Shown here: piece after piece, positions 45,729 to 57,501 of the stretch
Layout: every line of letters begins with the position of its first letter
Position numbering within the stretch: position 1 is the stretch's first letter
Source: Capra hircus
Taxonomy: Eukaryota; Chordata; Mammalia; Artiodactyla; Bovidae
Assembly: GCF_001704415.2 (NCBI RefSeq)
Contig: NC_030821.1
Span: 39,291,210-39,355,209 of the forward strand
Reading direction: 5' to 3'
DNA: 64,000 bases
Position numbers and translations under genes: made by a program
The notes under the pieces: generated by a model
Databases searched by the model: none
What the model was told of the DNA's origin: nothing
Seen by the model: the letters and a program-made list of their open reading frames with translations, nothing else

Positions 45729-46104
45729 GTATTCATCCAATTCTTTCTTCTACTTGCAATGTATTTGCTGAAAGCATCAGTTCATGTGTTCTATGGAATT
45801 TCCTATAGTCTGGATTTTGCTGATTACCTATCTGTGATATTAGCTCACATTTTCCCTGTCTTCTGCTCCTCTGTAAATTGGTGGTTGGATTTATAGGCTG
45901 AGTCAGATTCAGGTTTGAATTTCTTGGCAAGACTACTTCATAGGTAATGATGTATACTCAAATCAGGACACACATAATATCCAATTGTCTCTCTTTACTG
46001 ATGCTGAGAGTCATTGGAATTCAGTGCACAGAACCATTAATTAATTAGTGGTTGTAAAATAATAAAATTTAAAATTCATTATTCTTGTTTCATTTGTTAA
46101 CTGT
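45729..46104. other. Unassigned sequence
   Basis: No repeat family or gene was recognised. Confidence 0.4.
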
Positions 46105-46116
46105 AATACCTCTCTA

Positions 46117-46390
46117 TTGGAAGGACTGATGATGAAGCTGAAACTCCAATACTTTGGCCACATGATGCGAAGAGCTGACTCATTTGAAAAGACCCTGATG
46201 CTGGGAAAGATTGAAGGTAGGAGGAGAGGGGACGACAGAGGATGAGATGGTTGGATGGCATCACCGACTCGATGGATATGGGTTTGGGTGGACTCCGGGA
46301 GTTGGTGATGGACAGGGAGGCCTGGCGTGCTGTGGTTCATGGGGTAGCAAAGAGTCGGACATGACAGACCGACTGAACTGAACTGAACTG
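46117..46390 (+). mobile_element. BovB 3' end (~275 bp)
   Basis: Sense terminus from ttggaaggactgatgatg to gaactgaactgaactg. The flanks aatacctctcta (46105-46116) and aatactactcta (46391-46402) match at 10 of 12 positions. Confidence 0.88.
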
Positions 46391-46530
46391 AATACTACTC
46401 TAAAGACAAACTTTTCTAATTAACTGTTTGTTACCCAGGGGAGCATTCCATACAGTAAAGGTGGGATAAATGCTTTATTCCCTTTATTTATTGGTTTTCA
46501 GATTGACTAGGTGACTTCCTAGAATCCTGT

Positions 46531-46745
46531 GAAAGTGAAAGTGTTAGTTGCTCAGTTGTGTCCCACTCTTTGCAACCTCGTGGACTGTAGCCCGTCAGTC
46601 TCCTCTCTTCATGGAATTCTCCAGGCAAGAATATTGGAGTGGCCAGCTGTTTCCTTCTCCAGGGGAGCTTCCCAACCCAGGGATCAAACGTTGGTCTCCC
46701 ACATTACAGGCAGATTCTTTACCTTCTGAGCCACCAGGGAAGCCC
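46531..46745 (-). mobile_element. Bov-tA SINE
   Basis: Antisense, complete, from gtgaaagtgaaagtgttag to ctgagccaccagggaagcc. Confidence 0.88.
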
Positions 46746-46912
46746 TAACTGTGACCAATTAGTCTTTTAACAAGGAGAGATTATTTTTATTGAATAATAA
46801 GGCCTTCTGGTCATCTCTAGTCTAACTCATTGATTCTTATAAGGGCTTTTAGATAAAATTAATAACAGTAAAGAAACATACAAACTAATATAAAAGAAGG
46901 CTTATGACGTAT

Positions 46913-47133
46913 GTGTATGCTAAATTGCCTCAGTTGTGTCCAACTCTTTGAGATCCTATGGATTGTAGCCTGCCAGACTCTTCTGTCTATGGGATTCTCC
47001 AGGTAAGAATACTGGATTGGGTTGCCATGCCCTCCTCCAGTTGATCTTCCCAACCCAGGGATCGAACCTGGATCTCTTATGTCTCCTGCATTGGTAGGAG
47101 AGTTCTTTACCACCAGTGCCACCTGAGAAGCAC
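46913..47133 (-). mobile_element. Bov-tA SINE, 10-bp target duplication
   Basis: Antisense; head ccaccagtgccacctgagaag. Flanks tatgacgtat (46903-46912) and tatgacatat (47134-47143) differ at one base. Confidence 0.9.
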
Positions 47134-47143
47134 TATGACATAT

Positions 47144-47638
47144 TAAAAAATAAAATACATTAAAACAGATGGCACAATGACCTTTGGCCTCCCCTCTCCC
47201 AGCTGATACACTAAACTTAAGCTGTAGCTTTACATTTGAAAACTTAAAAAAAAAATCTCCATTTAACTTAAAATGGCATGATAACAAGTAGCCTGGAAAA
47301 AGTTTATGTTAAAAGTAAGTTGAGTACTTTAAAAATTGCAGCAGAGTGGTCAGATAGACAGATGCACAAGTCTGGTTGGTTGTTCTTCTGGCCCTTTGAC
47401 TAGTTTTTTTTGTTGGCACTTGAGGCAGAGTAAAACCCACTGTTTATATAAGAGGAAGGTGTCAGAAATCATTGTGAAATATGTCCAAAATATCACAGAA
47501 TACTCTGTGAATAGCAGACCATGAGCCTTTAAACTATTCCCACATCCAGTATTGCATTTGCAGATATATGGAATACTTGATGTATTATACACATAAGTTA
47601 TAAAATTCACACTAATTAGCCTGTGTATTTCCTGGCTT
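47144..47638. other. Unassigned sequence
   Basis: No gene or named repeat was recognised; the antisense frame at 47350-47727 runs partly through the next SINE. Confidence 0.4.
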
Positions 47639-47639
47639 C

Positions 47640-47853
47640 TTGTGAGTGTCTGCTCAATTGGTCTGACTCTGTGACCCCATGGACTGTAGCCCAGCAGACT
47701 CCTCTGTCCATGGGATTTTCTAGGCAAGAATACCAGAGTGGGTTGCCATTTCCTACTCAGGGGATCTTCACCATCCAGGGATCAAACCCATGTCTCCTTT
47801 AACTCCTGCATTGGCAGGCAGATTCTTTACTACTACACCACCTGGGAAGCCCA
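47640..47853 (-). mobile_element. Bov-tA SINE
   Basis: Antisense, from gtgagtgtctgctcaattg to accacctgggaagcccatg. It lies 77 bases left of an opposite Bov-A2. Confidence 0.88.
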
Positions 47854-47930
47854 TGTTGCCTGGCATCCACCCTCAATTTCATGCCTTCCATTTTTATTGA
47901 CAGGGGATTTAGGTTCCCTAGGATTGACAA

Positions 47931-48211
47931 TGGAGAAGGCAATGGCAACCCACTCCAGCACTCTTGCCTGGAAAAGCCCATGGACAGAGGAGCCTGGTAG
48001 GCTGCAGTCCACGGGGTCACTAGGAGTCGAACACAATTGAGCGACTTCACTTTCACTTTTCACTTTCATGCATTGGAGAAGGAAATGGCAACCCACTGCA
48101 GTATTCTTGCCTGGAGAATACCAGGATGGGGGAGCCTAGTGGGCTGCTGTCTATGGGGTCACACAGAGTTAGACACGAATGAAGCAACTTAGCAGCAGCA
48201 GCAGCAGCAGC
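47931..48211 (+). mobile_element. Bov-A2 SINE, 11-bp target duplication
   Basis: Sense dimer with a (CAG)n tail at 48191-48212. Flanks aggattgacaa (47920-47930) and aggatcgacaa (48212-48222) differ at one base. Confidence 0.92.
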
Positions 48212-48222
48212 AGGATCGACAA

Positions 48223-48789
48223 GTTGCAGGTTCCAGTTACTGAATGAAATAATGAACACCTGACTTTTTGTGTCGTGAGTTTTGAATTGCTATCAATGTA
48301 TGCATTGCCCAGGACACCAGAAAGTCTTCCACAGGAAACACTTCTTCCATCCCTATGGTTATATATTGTTTTAGATAATCAAAACATCATTATAGCAATT
48401 ATTACTTCAATTTATTTGTGTTAGTGACAAGAACATGAGAAGTATATTAACCAACAACTGCCTAAACGGTACATAGCACAGAACTTATGGGCACTTTTAG
48501 TCTTACTTGGATGCCTTTTCATTCAGCTTGATTGTAGCTTTAGTTCTTGTGTTTGGAATTATATCTATCAGTTAAGCACAGATGACTGTGTTCAAGTGGC
48601 AATATCATATCAATTTCTTCTAAGAAACTCAAGGATGATTGGTCCCATTCTCACTCTTCATCATCAATGTAATCATGGTCATAGCAAACACTTGCTGGGT
48701 GTTTACTGTGGATGAGGTTTTGTTCAAAGAGTTTCGCATACATTCTGTTATTTAATCACTGCAACAACTTTGTAAAGTAGATGAATTAA
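48223..48789. other. Mostly unassigned; weak MIR at 48725-48790
   Basis: The end of this stretch reads like an antisense MIR (cattctgttatttaatcac, caactttgtaaagtag). The rest is unassigned. Confidence 0.4.
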
Positions 48790-48800
48790 TTTTATTTGTG

Positions 48801-49033
48801 TTGTCCGTGTATGCTCAGTTGCTTAGACGTGTTCGACTGTTTGAGATGCTTCAGACTGTAGCCCTCCAGGTTCCTCTATCCGTGAGATTCTCCAGGCAAG
48901 AATACTAGAGTGGGCTGCCGTGTTCTCCTTCAGGGGATCTTCCTGACCCAGGGATCGAACTGACATCTCCTGTATGTCTCCTGCATTAGCAGGTGTATTC
49001 TTTTATCACTGAGCCACCTGGGAAGCCCCCCAG
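48801..49033 (-). mobile_element. Bov-tA SINE, 11-bp target duplication
   Basis: Antisense, complete. Flanks ttttatttgtg (48790-48800) and ttttgtttgtg (49034-49044) differ at one base. Confidence 0.9.
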
Positions 49034-49109
49034 TTTTGTTTGTGGACCAGACGGTAAATAATCAGCCCCTCACTTCACTATGAACTAATCTGTCTCTTCC
49101 AAACTATGG

Positions 49110-49215
49110 GAGATCACTGTGCCTCAGTTTTTTGATCTTGAAACAGGATAATAATATATCAACCTAAAAGGATTGTTTATATGCAAAATGCGGAGAATTG
49201 TGAATACTCTGTAAT
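49110..49215 (+). mobile_element. MIR fragment
   Basis: Sense MIR text: cactgtgcctcagttttttg, then gaaacaggataataatat. Confidence 0.55.
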
Positions 49216-49554
49216 TATTAGCTGTTGTGGAACTACTGGACACAAAAATAATATAAATAATGGACAATTAGTTTTGACTAAAAAGGCACTTGGCATTATA
49301 AGAGTGTTCTGTATGTTATTAAACTTGACTATTTGTACAAGCTGTAGCATGCTGTCTCCTATTCCCTTGGCACTGATACCTTGTCACCTGTGGTCCAGCC
49401 TCTGTAGCCCCTGGAATTGCAGCAGCTAAAAAAGGGAATTGGAGTTGGTCCTTTAGGTGAGGTGACAAAAAAGGATTTATAGTCTCTGCCTCCTGGAATT
49501 CAAAGAGTATCTTTATTTGGATCATTTTAATAATTTTCTATAGTACTGAGAGCC

Positions 49555-49790
49555 ACTCTGTATTAGTCAGTAGAAGCCAGATTATTCTTCAGTAACAAAG
49601 CAAGGCTGAAATTGCTGTGGCTTAGCGCCAGAAGATTTATTCCCATTGGATTATTGCCAGTCACCAAGGCAGAGAAAAGCGCATGAACTTTTTACTATTG
49701 TAGCTCAGAAGTGATGCGTGTTCACATTTAATTTTCTAGAATGAGAACATGTTTTTTTGCCCAACTATAAAAGGGCCAGGAAATGTAGAG
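49555..49790. mobile_element. Possible old LTR-type fragment
   Basis: tctgtattagtcag at the left, ctgtggcttag near 49618 and the ataaaagggccaggaaatg near 49770 recall an old mammalian LTR-like repeat. The match is loose, and family and orientation are not certain. Confidence 0.35.
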
Positions 49791-50110
49791 GAGAGATGGA
49801 ATATTTAGCATTGCCTTTTCTGCACACACTTCAAATGGCTCCTGAATACTTATTGACTATAGGTCTAAGCATCTGCTCTGAGTGACCCTGCAGTTGTTCA
49901 TAAGCAAGGAGAGATAAGGCAAACCACCTCTTGGATGGACTTCATGCTGTCCATCCAGGAGTTAGTAATGGCAGTAACTCTTACTCACTGATTGGATATC
50001 AGTATAAGATACTGATAGCAAATGACTATTTTCTAAAGAAAAGAAAGGGTTTTTGTGTTTTGCTGAAACATTTCCCTATCATTTAGACTTGAACTTTGGC
50101 CAAGAACTGT

Positions 50111-50295
50111 GCTGTGCTTAGTCTTTCAGTTGTGTCTGACTCTGTGACCCCACAGACTGTAGCTCGTCAGGCTGCTGTGTCCATGGGGATTCTCCAGACA
50201 AGAATACTGGAGTGGGTTGCTATGCCCTCCTCCAGGGGATCTTCCCAACTCAGGGATTGAACCCACATCTCCTGCACTGCAGGCAGATTCTTTAG
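50111..50295 (-). mobile_element. Bov-tA SINE, head incomplete
   Basis: Antisense from ctgtgcttagtctttcagttg to tgcaggcagattctttag, where the tRNA-like head stops short of its first ~20 bases. Confidence 0.87.
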
Positions 50296-50424
50296 AACTA
50301 AGGCATTGTTTTTTCTTTTCACAAAGCATAATTTAAAAATTCTACTTGAATGTGCTATTCCAGCATCTCATGGTGGCAAGTGCTGGGATGATGTTTGTCC
50401 AGTTATTATATTTGTTGTATAGAA

Positions 50425-50521
50425 AATATAGTGAAGTTCAGAGACATGAAACAACTTATCCAAAATCCACAGCTAAGAAATGTCAAAGAATTTGAACCCA
50501 GATCTGTCTGACTCTAACATG
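50425..50521 (-). mobile_element. MIR fragment
   Basis: Antisense MIR: cagagacatgaaacaactta, then tttgaacccagatctgtctg. Confidence 0.65.
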
Positions 50522-51489
50522 TTTCTTCTTTATCATCTTACACTGCACTTCCCTTGCTTGGCATTTTCTCCTCCCTTTATCTTTAAGTATTTTGTTTTTT
50601 GTTGCAATATCTCTTTTGCTAGAATGTTATATATCTCATTCTTCATGTCCTATACCAAATATACAACTTTACTTAATATAGAAGATCAAAAGGTCTGACT
50701 TACAATATTATAAGAAGAAAAATCTAATTTAGGGTTAAGCCTTAAAAGCTAGTTAAAGTTTTGCATTATGAGCCCCAGAAAATACTAGGATGTAAAATTG
50801 TGCGACAGAAGTTGCTGTGTATATTATATTTACCCTGCTGAACAGGCCACTCCTCATGCAAAATTCACTCCTGAATGGTTGCCTATACACAAGGCTGGTT
50901 GCCTCTATCATGCAACATTGCCCTACCCACGGCTGATTTGACAAAGAGGTGGTGTGAATGTAAGGGTAGTCAGTCAGTGACCTAAACTCTGTAATTAGTC
51001 CTGATGTGACTCTTTGACCAATGAAAACTTGATATTTATGCAGAAAATCAATAAGTGATTTGGTGGCAGTTTTATTGCAGGGCTTGATATTTGAAGAGGA
51101 GTAAGCACAAAATCAGAGGAGAAGTCCAAGTAGAAACTGAAGGACCGGAAGCCAGCAAAGAGAGGGTGGAAAGAAGTGCATAGCCTCGGGGGCTGGAGGA
51201 ACAGAAATGGAGAAGGCAGTTGAGTCATATTCTCTGTTGTGATCTACGAAAAAAAGTTCAATAAATACTATCTGCTTAGGGATGGTAGGATAACCCTTTT
51301 GTTGAAGCTATGTTGGATTCCAAGTGACTACTCATTTCCTACACCAGGGTCTAATTCTTTCTATAAAATTTTTTTCCATTTATCCTATAGATATATACAC
51401 TTACCACATACCTTATCCACTACTGTTTTAGCTTCTTAAAAATACTGTTTTCTTTGAATATCTTTTGCCCATAAAAAGAAAAACAAATT
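50522..51489. other. Unassigned sequence, no gene
   Basis: The frames at 50480-50698 and 50995-51228 show no recognisable protein. No repeat is clear. Confidence 0.45.
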
Positions 51490-51682
51490 CTGCTGCTGCT
51501 GTTGCTAAGTTGCTTCAGTCTTGTCCGACTCTGTATGACCCCATAGATGGCAGACCACCAGGCCCCTCTATCCCTAGCATTCTCCAGGCAAGAACGCTGG
51601 AGTGGGTTGCCATTTCCTTCTCCAATGCATGAAAGTGAAAAGTGAAAGTGAAGTCGCTCAGTCATATCAGACTCAATGCAAC
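51490..51682 (-). mobile_element. Bov-A2 SINE, 5' truncated
   Basis: Antisense: GCT-repeat tail, one full unit, linker (aaagtgaaaagtgaaagtg) and only the start of the second unit. Confidence 0.88.
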
Positions 51683-51947
51683 TCTAATAGCTAGAAATTT
51701 GTCTCACCTGATCAACGTCTCTTTCTGCTCACACGTTCTCTACTTATAAGCTTGGATCAAACCACAATACATGCTTAATTGAGTTAAGATCAAGGAGGGC
51801 TTAGAAAATTGTTTAGAATGCCTGCTGAAAGGCATAAATCTCAGAAAAAATTAGTTGGGAACAGCTCTACAAAGTAGGAAGCACAGTTGGAGAGAAATAA
51901 TCCCCTATTTCAAACAATTAAAAACAGAGTATATAGGTGAGTGACCA

Positions 51948-52168
51948 GCATTTCCCAGGTGTCTCAGTGGTAAAGAATTGCCTGTCAATGCAGAAGACAT
52001 TGGCTCAATCCCTAGGGCAGGAAAATTCCCCTGGAGGAGGAAACACTCTTCTGTTCTTGCCTGCAAAATTCCATATACAGAGGAGTCCAGCGGGCTACAG
52101 TCCGTGGGGTTGCAAAGAGTCAGACATGACTGGGCATGCACGAGCATGGCCAAAAAAAAAAAAAAAAT
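51948..52168 (+). mobile_element. Bov-tA SINE ending in an A-run
   Basis: Sense element, catttcccaggtgtctcag to gggcatgcacgagcatgg. It is followed directly by ~15 A, which touches the next L1. Confidence 0.87.
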
Positions 52169-52612
52169 CTGGTGGTCAGATGTGCAGTAACATGGGTGGG
52201 CCTAGAGATTATTATACTAAGTAAAGTAAGTCAGACAGAGAAAAGCAAATACTGTATGATATCATGTATATGTGGAAACTGAAATATGACCCAAATGAAC
52301 TTACTTACAAAACAGAAATAGACTCACAGACAGAGAAAACAAAATTAAGGTTATAAAAAAGGAAAGGATTGGGGAGGGATAAATTAGGAATTTTGAATTA
52401 GCAGACACAAACTACTATATATTATTAAAACAGAGAAAAAAACCCAAGAACCTACTATATAGCACAGGGAACTATATTCAGTATCTTGTAATAAACTATA
52501 ATGCAAATGAACATGAAAAAGATTATATCTATAACTGAATCACTTTGCTCTATACCAGAAACTAACACATTGTAAATTAACTCTTACTATAAAAAGAAAA
52601 AAAAAAAAAAAA
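52169..52612 (+). mobile_element. L1 3' end with poly(A)
   Basis: End of ORF2 region and 3'UTR (agtaaagtaagtcagacag, actatatagcacagggaac, tctataccagaaactaacac), then (A)17. The flanks ctggtggt (52169-52176) and ctagtggt (52613-52620) may be the target duplication. Confidence 0.85.
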
Positions 52613-52620
52613 CTAGTGGT

Positions 52621-54291
52621 GGGACTTCTCTGGGCTAATGTAAGACTGGCTATGTGGTTGGCATTTCTGTCTGTCTGATTTCCATGTGATACTTGTTTCT
52701 ACAGAGAACTACACTACTTCTTATAAACAGAGCCTAATATTCTCCCCACAATTATACCCCCTATGACTTTGAAAGCAGGATAGTTTTGCAATTTGGCAGC
52801 TTATCTTTATATTTACTTGCTATAACTGAATTTAGGGAGGACAGGGGTGTGGGTCAAATCAATGAAAGTATCAGATTTATGTCTAGGCTATTTCTGAATG
52901 GAAATCAACAATTCCTTTTTTAAAGCAGAAACTAATTCTTTAGTTTTTTCCATCAGTTCAACTGAATGTTTCTCACTGAGCTTTCAATATGTTTTGTTTC
53001 TGGTGTGTTTGTCCCTTATGCATCTGTGGACAAAGAAAATCTTCAGCTATCTTTTCTCCCACTTGCATTTTCCCAGTTGTATTCCTCTCCACCAATATAT
53101 ACTTTTCTTTATATTTTAAAATGATTTCTTAGAATTCTTTTCCATTACTTCAGGGATCCTTCCTGTAAATGAAAAGCAGACCTAGCTATACCAGAAAGTG
53201 AGAGTTAATACTTGAACTGGCATTAATAGAATAGGATTTTAGTTTATCTTGTTGGCATTAAGCAACACATTGGCTTGGAGCTAAAGAAAAGAAGTCCTTC
53301 TACTTTTTTAAAAAAAAATTTAAACTCTGGTGTGCAGAAGAATCTTTGGTTGAAATAATTTTATTCGTATTTTGTAGGAGAACTTTACTGTCACAGGGGA
53401 TACTGGCCAGGCAAATGAAGGTTCTGGGGAACACCAACATTCTCTTACATCTGATGGGCAGTGTGTGATGCTCTGAAAAAACCGATCTTCACCTGGATGT
53501 CATTGATTTTGCACTTTTCTAGTGAATACTTGATCACTATGTGCAGAATTCTTTTATTGAGTTTACGTTTTTACTAAGTCTGACAGAACTATGAGCGGTA
53601 TTTCGGCTACTTATTTATCTACTCATGCCAAAAGAATACTCAAAAATGTCTTTACCCCTAAGTCTCTCTCCAAGGCTATAAACAAATAGGACAATACTTA
53701 TGGTGACACCCTTTGATGTGAGATGTGTCATGTTCAGTGGACTAAACGCAGATATTTCCATTGAAATGGAACTTGAAGACCATGATCTATGGACACATCT
53801 TTTCTTGTCCTTCTGAATTTTTATTTTGTATTTATTACAAACTTTTTTCAGTCTCCTAGTACTGACATACTTTTGTCAACTACAAATTGGCACTTGCCAG
53901 GAGCATTTGCCAGCGTCTGAACAACAACAACAACAGCGAGAGCCTTTGCCTCCTGCCTGTGCTGCTGCAGCTGCTGACTTTTGACACCCTCGGAAGGGAC
54001 TTCAGGGTGGAGAGTGAGGCACTCTGTGTTTCAGGGAAACTGGTGGAACAGGTCTTTAGACAGATATTTTCAGGAACTGATTTTATGATCCTAATCCTGG
54101 CATCTCTTCATACCTAGAAAAACACTAAATCCCTTTATCATGACATCAGCTCCTCGTGACTAGCAGAAAACATTTTGCAAAGTAAATACTTGATTACATT
54201 GAACTCCTCCTTCACCAAAATCTTATATATTGACCTTCCCTTTGAAGGAGTCTCTCAGAGTTATCTGAGGTGCTCTCCCTGGGGGCTGCAG
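52621..54291. other. No gene or named repeat recognised
   Basis: This is about 1.7 kb of mixed AT-rich sequence. The frame at 53887-54117 starts at TTG and includes an AAC run that reads as poly-Asn; I do not regard it as coding. Confidence 0.45.
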
Positions 54292-54300
54292 TCCTCATTT

Positions 54301-54721
54301 CAGTTCAGTTCAGTTCATTTCAGTCGCTCAGTCGTGTCTGACTCTTTGCTACCTCATGGACTGCAGCATGCCAGGCTTCCCTGTCCATCACCAACTCCTG
54401 GAGTTGCTTAAACTCATGTCCATGAGTCATTGATGCCATTCAACCATCTCATCCTCTGTTGTCCCCTTCTCCTCCTGCCTTCAATTTTTCCCAGTATCAT
54501 GGTCTTTTCCAATGAGTCAGTTCTTCGCATTAGGTAGCCCAAGTATTGGAGTTTCAGCTTCAGCATCAGTCTTTCCAATGAATATCCAGGACTGATTTCC
54601 TTTAGGATTGACTGGTTGGATCTTCTTGCAGTCCAAAGGACTCTCAAGAGTCTTCTCTAACACCACAGTTCAAAAGCATCAATTCTTCAGCGCTCAGCTT
54701 TTTTATAGACCAACTCTCACA
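54301..54721 (-). mobile_element. BovB 3' end (~420 bp), 9-bp perfect target duplication
   Basis: Antisense from cagttcagttcagttcattt to gaccaactctcacatcc. Flanked by tcctcattt at 54292-54300 and 54722-54730. Confidence 0.9.
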
Positions 54722-54730
54722 TCCTCATTT

Positions 54731-55058
54731 TGCCCCCAGTGAAACTTGACTAGCAACTCTCACGTTGTGCATCTTTTCAGTTGACACTTTAAATACAGAA
54801 AAAAATGAACTATTACTGGAAGAAACTGGTCAAGATTTCTATGATAGTGACAACTACATCTCTTAAGATCCTCTTAATTTCAGAAATGTCAAAATGTGAC
54901 AATATTTTAAAATATTTAAATACTTATCACCTTATTTATGAGGGAGAACAATTCCCAATGCTATTAAAACTCTTGTGTATACAACTCTGATGACACCTCC
55001 CTCCTTTCTAGAGATAACTGTGTTACTTTAATTTTGCCAAGTATGTACTTTAAATAAT
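54731..55058. other. Unassigned sequence
   Basis: No feature was recognised. Confidence 0.4.
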
Positions 55059-55074
55059 TTGGTCTTGTTTTGAA

Positions 55075-55201
55075 ACAATTTTTTATTTATTTTATTTTTG
55101 GCCATATGGCATGTGGGATCTTAGTTCATTAATCAGGGATCAAAGCTGCATTCCCTGCATTGAAAGCACGGAGTCTCAACCACTGGACAGCCAGAGAAGT
55201 C
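55075..55201 (-). mobile_element. CHR-type SINE, long target duplication
   Basis: Antisense: T-rich tail, tggccatatggcatgtggga, accactggacagccagagaag. Flanks ttggtcttgttttgaa (55059-55074) and ttggtcttgcttttgaa (55202-55218) differ by one inserted base. Confidence 0.85.
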
Positions 55202-55204
55202 TTG

Positions 55205-55640
55205 GTCTTGCTTTTGAACTATTCTATAAACAGAAGTATAATACATGTATTATATGACTTACTTTTAATACTCAACAGCATGATACATCCATGCCAGTGT
55301 AGCTGCCACTGTTGCATGGTACCCCACTGTATGCTGTAATTTATCAATTTCCAGTTGGTGGACTGGCTTTCTGTGACTCAGTGGATTGTAGCCTGCCAGG
55401 CTCCTCTGTCCATGGGATTTCCCAGGCAAGAATACTGGAGAGGGTTGCCATCCCTTCATCCAGGGAGGTCTTCCGAACTTGGGGATCGAACCTGTGTCAC
55501 TTATATTTCCTGCACTGGCAGGTGGGTTCTTCACCACTAGCGCCACCTGGAAAGCCAACCCAATATATACTTAAAAGTATACTTTTTACTCCAGGGTATA
55601 GTCCCAAAAGTGGAGTTGTCAGGTCTAGATGATAGCCTTT
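55205..55640 (-). mobile_element. Ancient L1 ORF2 end, antisense, split by a SINE
   Basis: Left part has gcatggtaccccactgtatg and gtaatttatcaatttccag. Right part after the SINE has ggtatagtcccaaaagtgga and gttgtcaggtc. Confidence 0.5.
55362..55556 (-). mobile_element. Bov-tA SINE
   Basis: Antisense from ggctttctgtgactcagtg to ctagcgccacctggaaagcc. Confidence 0.87.
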
Positions 55641-56051
55641 CCTATTCGGATTGCCAGCAAATTCTGCTGTGCTCTCCTCCCATCTCTGAATATCCGGAGG
55701 GTATATGAATCCCGTTTGTGCTTAATTGATGGACTAGAATTAATTTTATAATTCAGGGGCCTTCAGAGGAAAGAAGAGAAATAGGAGAGGAACATGGTAG
55801 TGCTTTCCAGGCCATAGACTGCCTTTCAGACATAGCCTGGGGGAAACCGAGGCAGACTGAGGTTGAGGCAGATGAAGCACTCATTGGCTCTGCTCTCCTG
55901 AGACTGTCAGGCTGCAGCAAAGATGATGTCAGAGATGATGTCACAGACCCTCAGTGAGGTTACCACTGTGCTGTGCAATACGGAAATTTAAACAGGTAGC
56001 ATTTCATTCCCAGACTATGTGGCTTGATTTATTTCAGACTCAAGAAGCTGA

Positions 56052-56180
56052 TAGCATCACCAATTCAATAGACATGAACTTGGGCGAGCTCCGAGAGATG
56101 GCGAGGGACAGGGACTGGGGTGCTGCAGTCCATGGGGTTGCAAAGAGTTGGACACGACTGAGTGACTGAACAACCACCAC
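56052..56180 (+). mobile_element. BovB 3'-terminal fragment (129 bp), 11-bp perfect target duplication
   Basis: It starts at tagcatcaccaattcaatag and ends with gagtgactgaacaaccacc. Flanked by caagaagctga at 56041-56051 and 56181-56191. It is one of the shortest retrotransposition products in the window with a clean duplication. Confidence 0.9.
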
Positions 56181-57012
56181 CAAGAAGCTGAGTTGGAAAT
56201 AGCTTGGTTCCTGTGATCTGGCTCCTGTTGGTGGGCTTCAAAGTTTCCTGTCTCCTTGGTCTCAGAGATCACGGTGCTAGTGATCTCTGTCCCTGGTCAG
56301 GCTCTGCTGACTGCAGGCGGCCTCTTTGCTACTTTGATAATCTCAGATATAACTTCCACCTCTGAATCGTGTACGGCAAGCTTTGAGTATGGCAATCAAG
56401 TAAGGCAGCTTTAGGATTTTATAACAGAGTCAATCCTGCTGTGTTTCTTGTCTTTGGGGCCTGGGGAGACTGTGGTTAAGTGGGCTTTGAGGGTCTTCTG
56501 GGGCTACTGGAAGACCCTGAACTAATTTAGATGGTCTCCTCCCCAATTTTTGAGATAACTGGTAGGCGCCTCTGCCTCAAACACAAGCCTCAGATGGGAT
56601 GGATAACTTGGGTACCGGTGTAACCTGCCACTGGTGAGCTCAGGAAGTAAACAAGTTTTTTTTTTTTCCTTCAATAAATGAAAAGATCTCTTGCATATAA
56701 AGGGATAAACAGCTGAAGGTAGAACAACCAGTAACAAGCTCAAGGCAGATCTGTTTTTCATGGTCATGAATGGATATCTTTACAGACTTCCAGAGAAGCA
56801 GCTCTATGGTCTCCATAGGTTCACAGCCTTTCTCTGGATGCTCTTTTCCAGCTCGTAGCTGGTGGACCAGAGCATGACCCCTGTGGTGGGAGTCAGAGCA
56901 GGTGCATGTGACAACCACAGTCATCATTCACACTTGGTGTGCACTTTGCTCACTTCTCTTTCGCTGATTGGGATGAATTGCTCTCAAACCTGGTTGATAT
57001 TTGAATATAGTG

Positions 57013-57067
57013 TACTCTCCCTACGAAGAGTACTCTCACCTACAAAGCATACTCTCACCTACAAAGG
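57013..57067. repeat. Three-unit tandem repeat, 18-19 bp unit
   Basis: Units tactctccctacgaagag, tactctcacctacaaagca and tactctcacctacaaagg follow each other. The second and third are almost identical, the first diverged. Confidence 0.85.
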
Positions 57068-57285
57068 TGATCGCAGTTTCCCCATGGTGATAATAACTAT
57101 GCCTCATGTTATTCACGGCTCTTATCGAGACAACTCCTGAGGCTCCTCAATACCTGTAAGAACAGCTTGCAGGGCATCTCAGGCTGGCAGGTGTGGGACA
57201 TGGTCTTTCTGTAGGTCCTGTTTTTTGCCTCTGAATCTCCAGAAGGGAAGGGCCAGCCAGAGTGACTAAAGACAGGGTGGGAACA

Positions 57286-57501
57286 TGTGTGCTAAGTCGC
57301 TTCAGTTGTGTTTGACCCTGTGGACCTCAGCCTTCCAGCGATGGAAGTCTGAGTCCATGGGATTCTCTAGGCAACAATACTGGAGTGGGTTATCATGCCC
57401 TCCTCCAGGGCATCTTCCTGACCCAGCGATGGAACTTGAGTCCTCTACGTCTTCTGCATTGGCAGGCAGGTTCTTTACCACTAATGGCACCTGGGAAGCC
57501 C
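57286..57501 (-). mobile_element. Bov-tA SINE
   Basis: Antisense from tgtgctaagtcgcttcagttg to ctaatggcacctgggaagcc, with a diverged middle (accagcgatggaagtc region). Confidence 0.87.

Noticed and set aside
53887..54117. Frame with a poly-Asn run
   Set aside because: It starts at TTG, depends on an AAC repeat and has no recognisable domain.
56522..56927. Antisense frames as retroviral gene remnants
   Set aside because: No catalytic or structural motif of gag, pol or env could be seen, so no retroviral origin is claimed.
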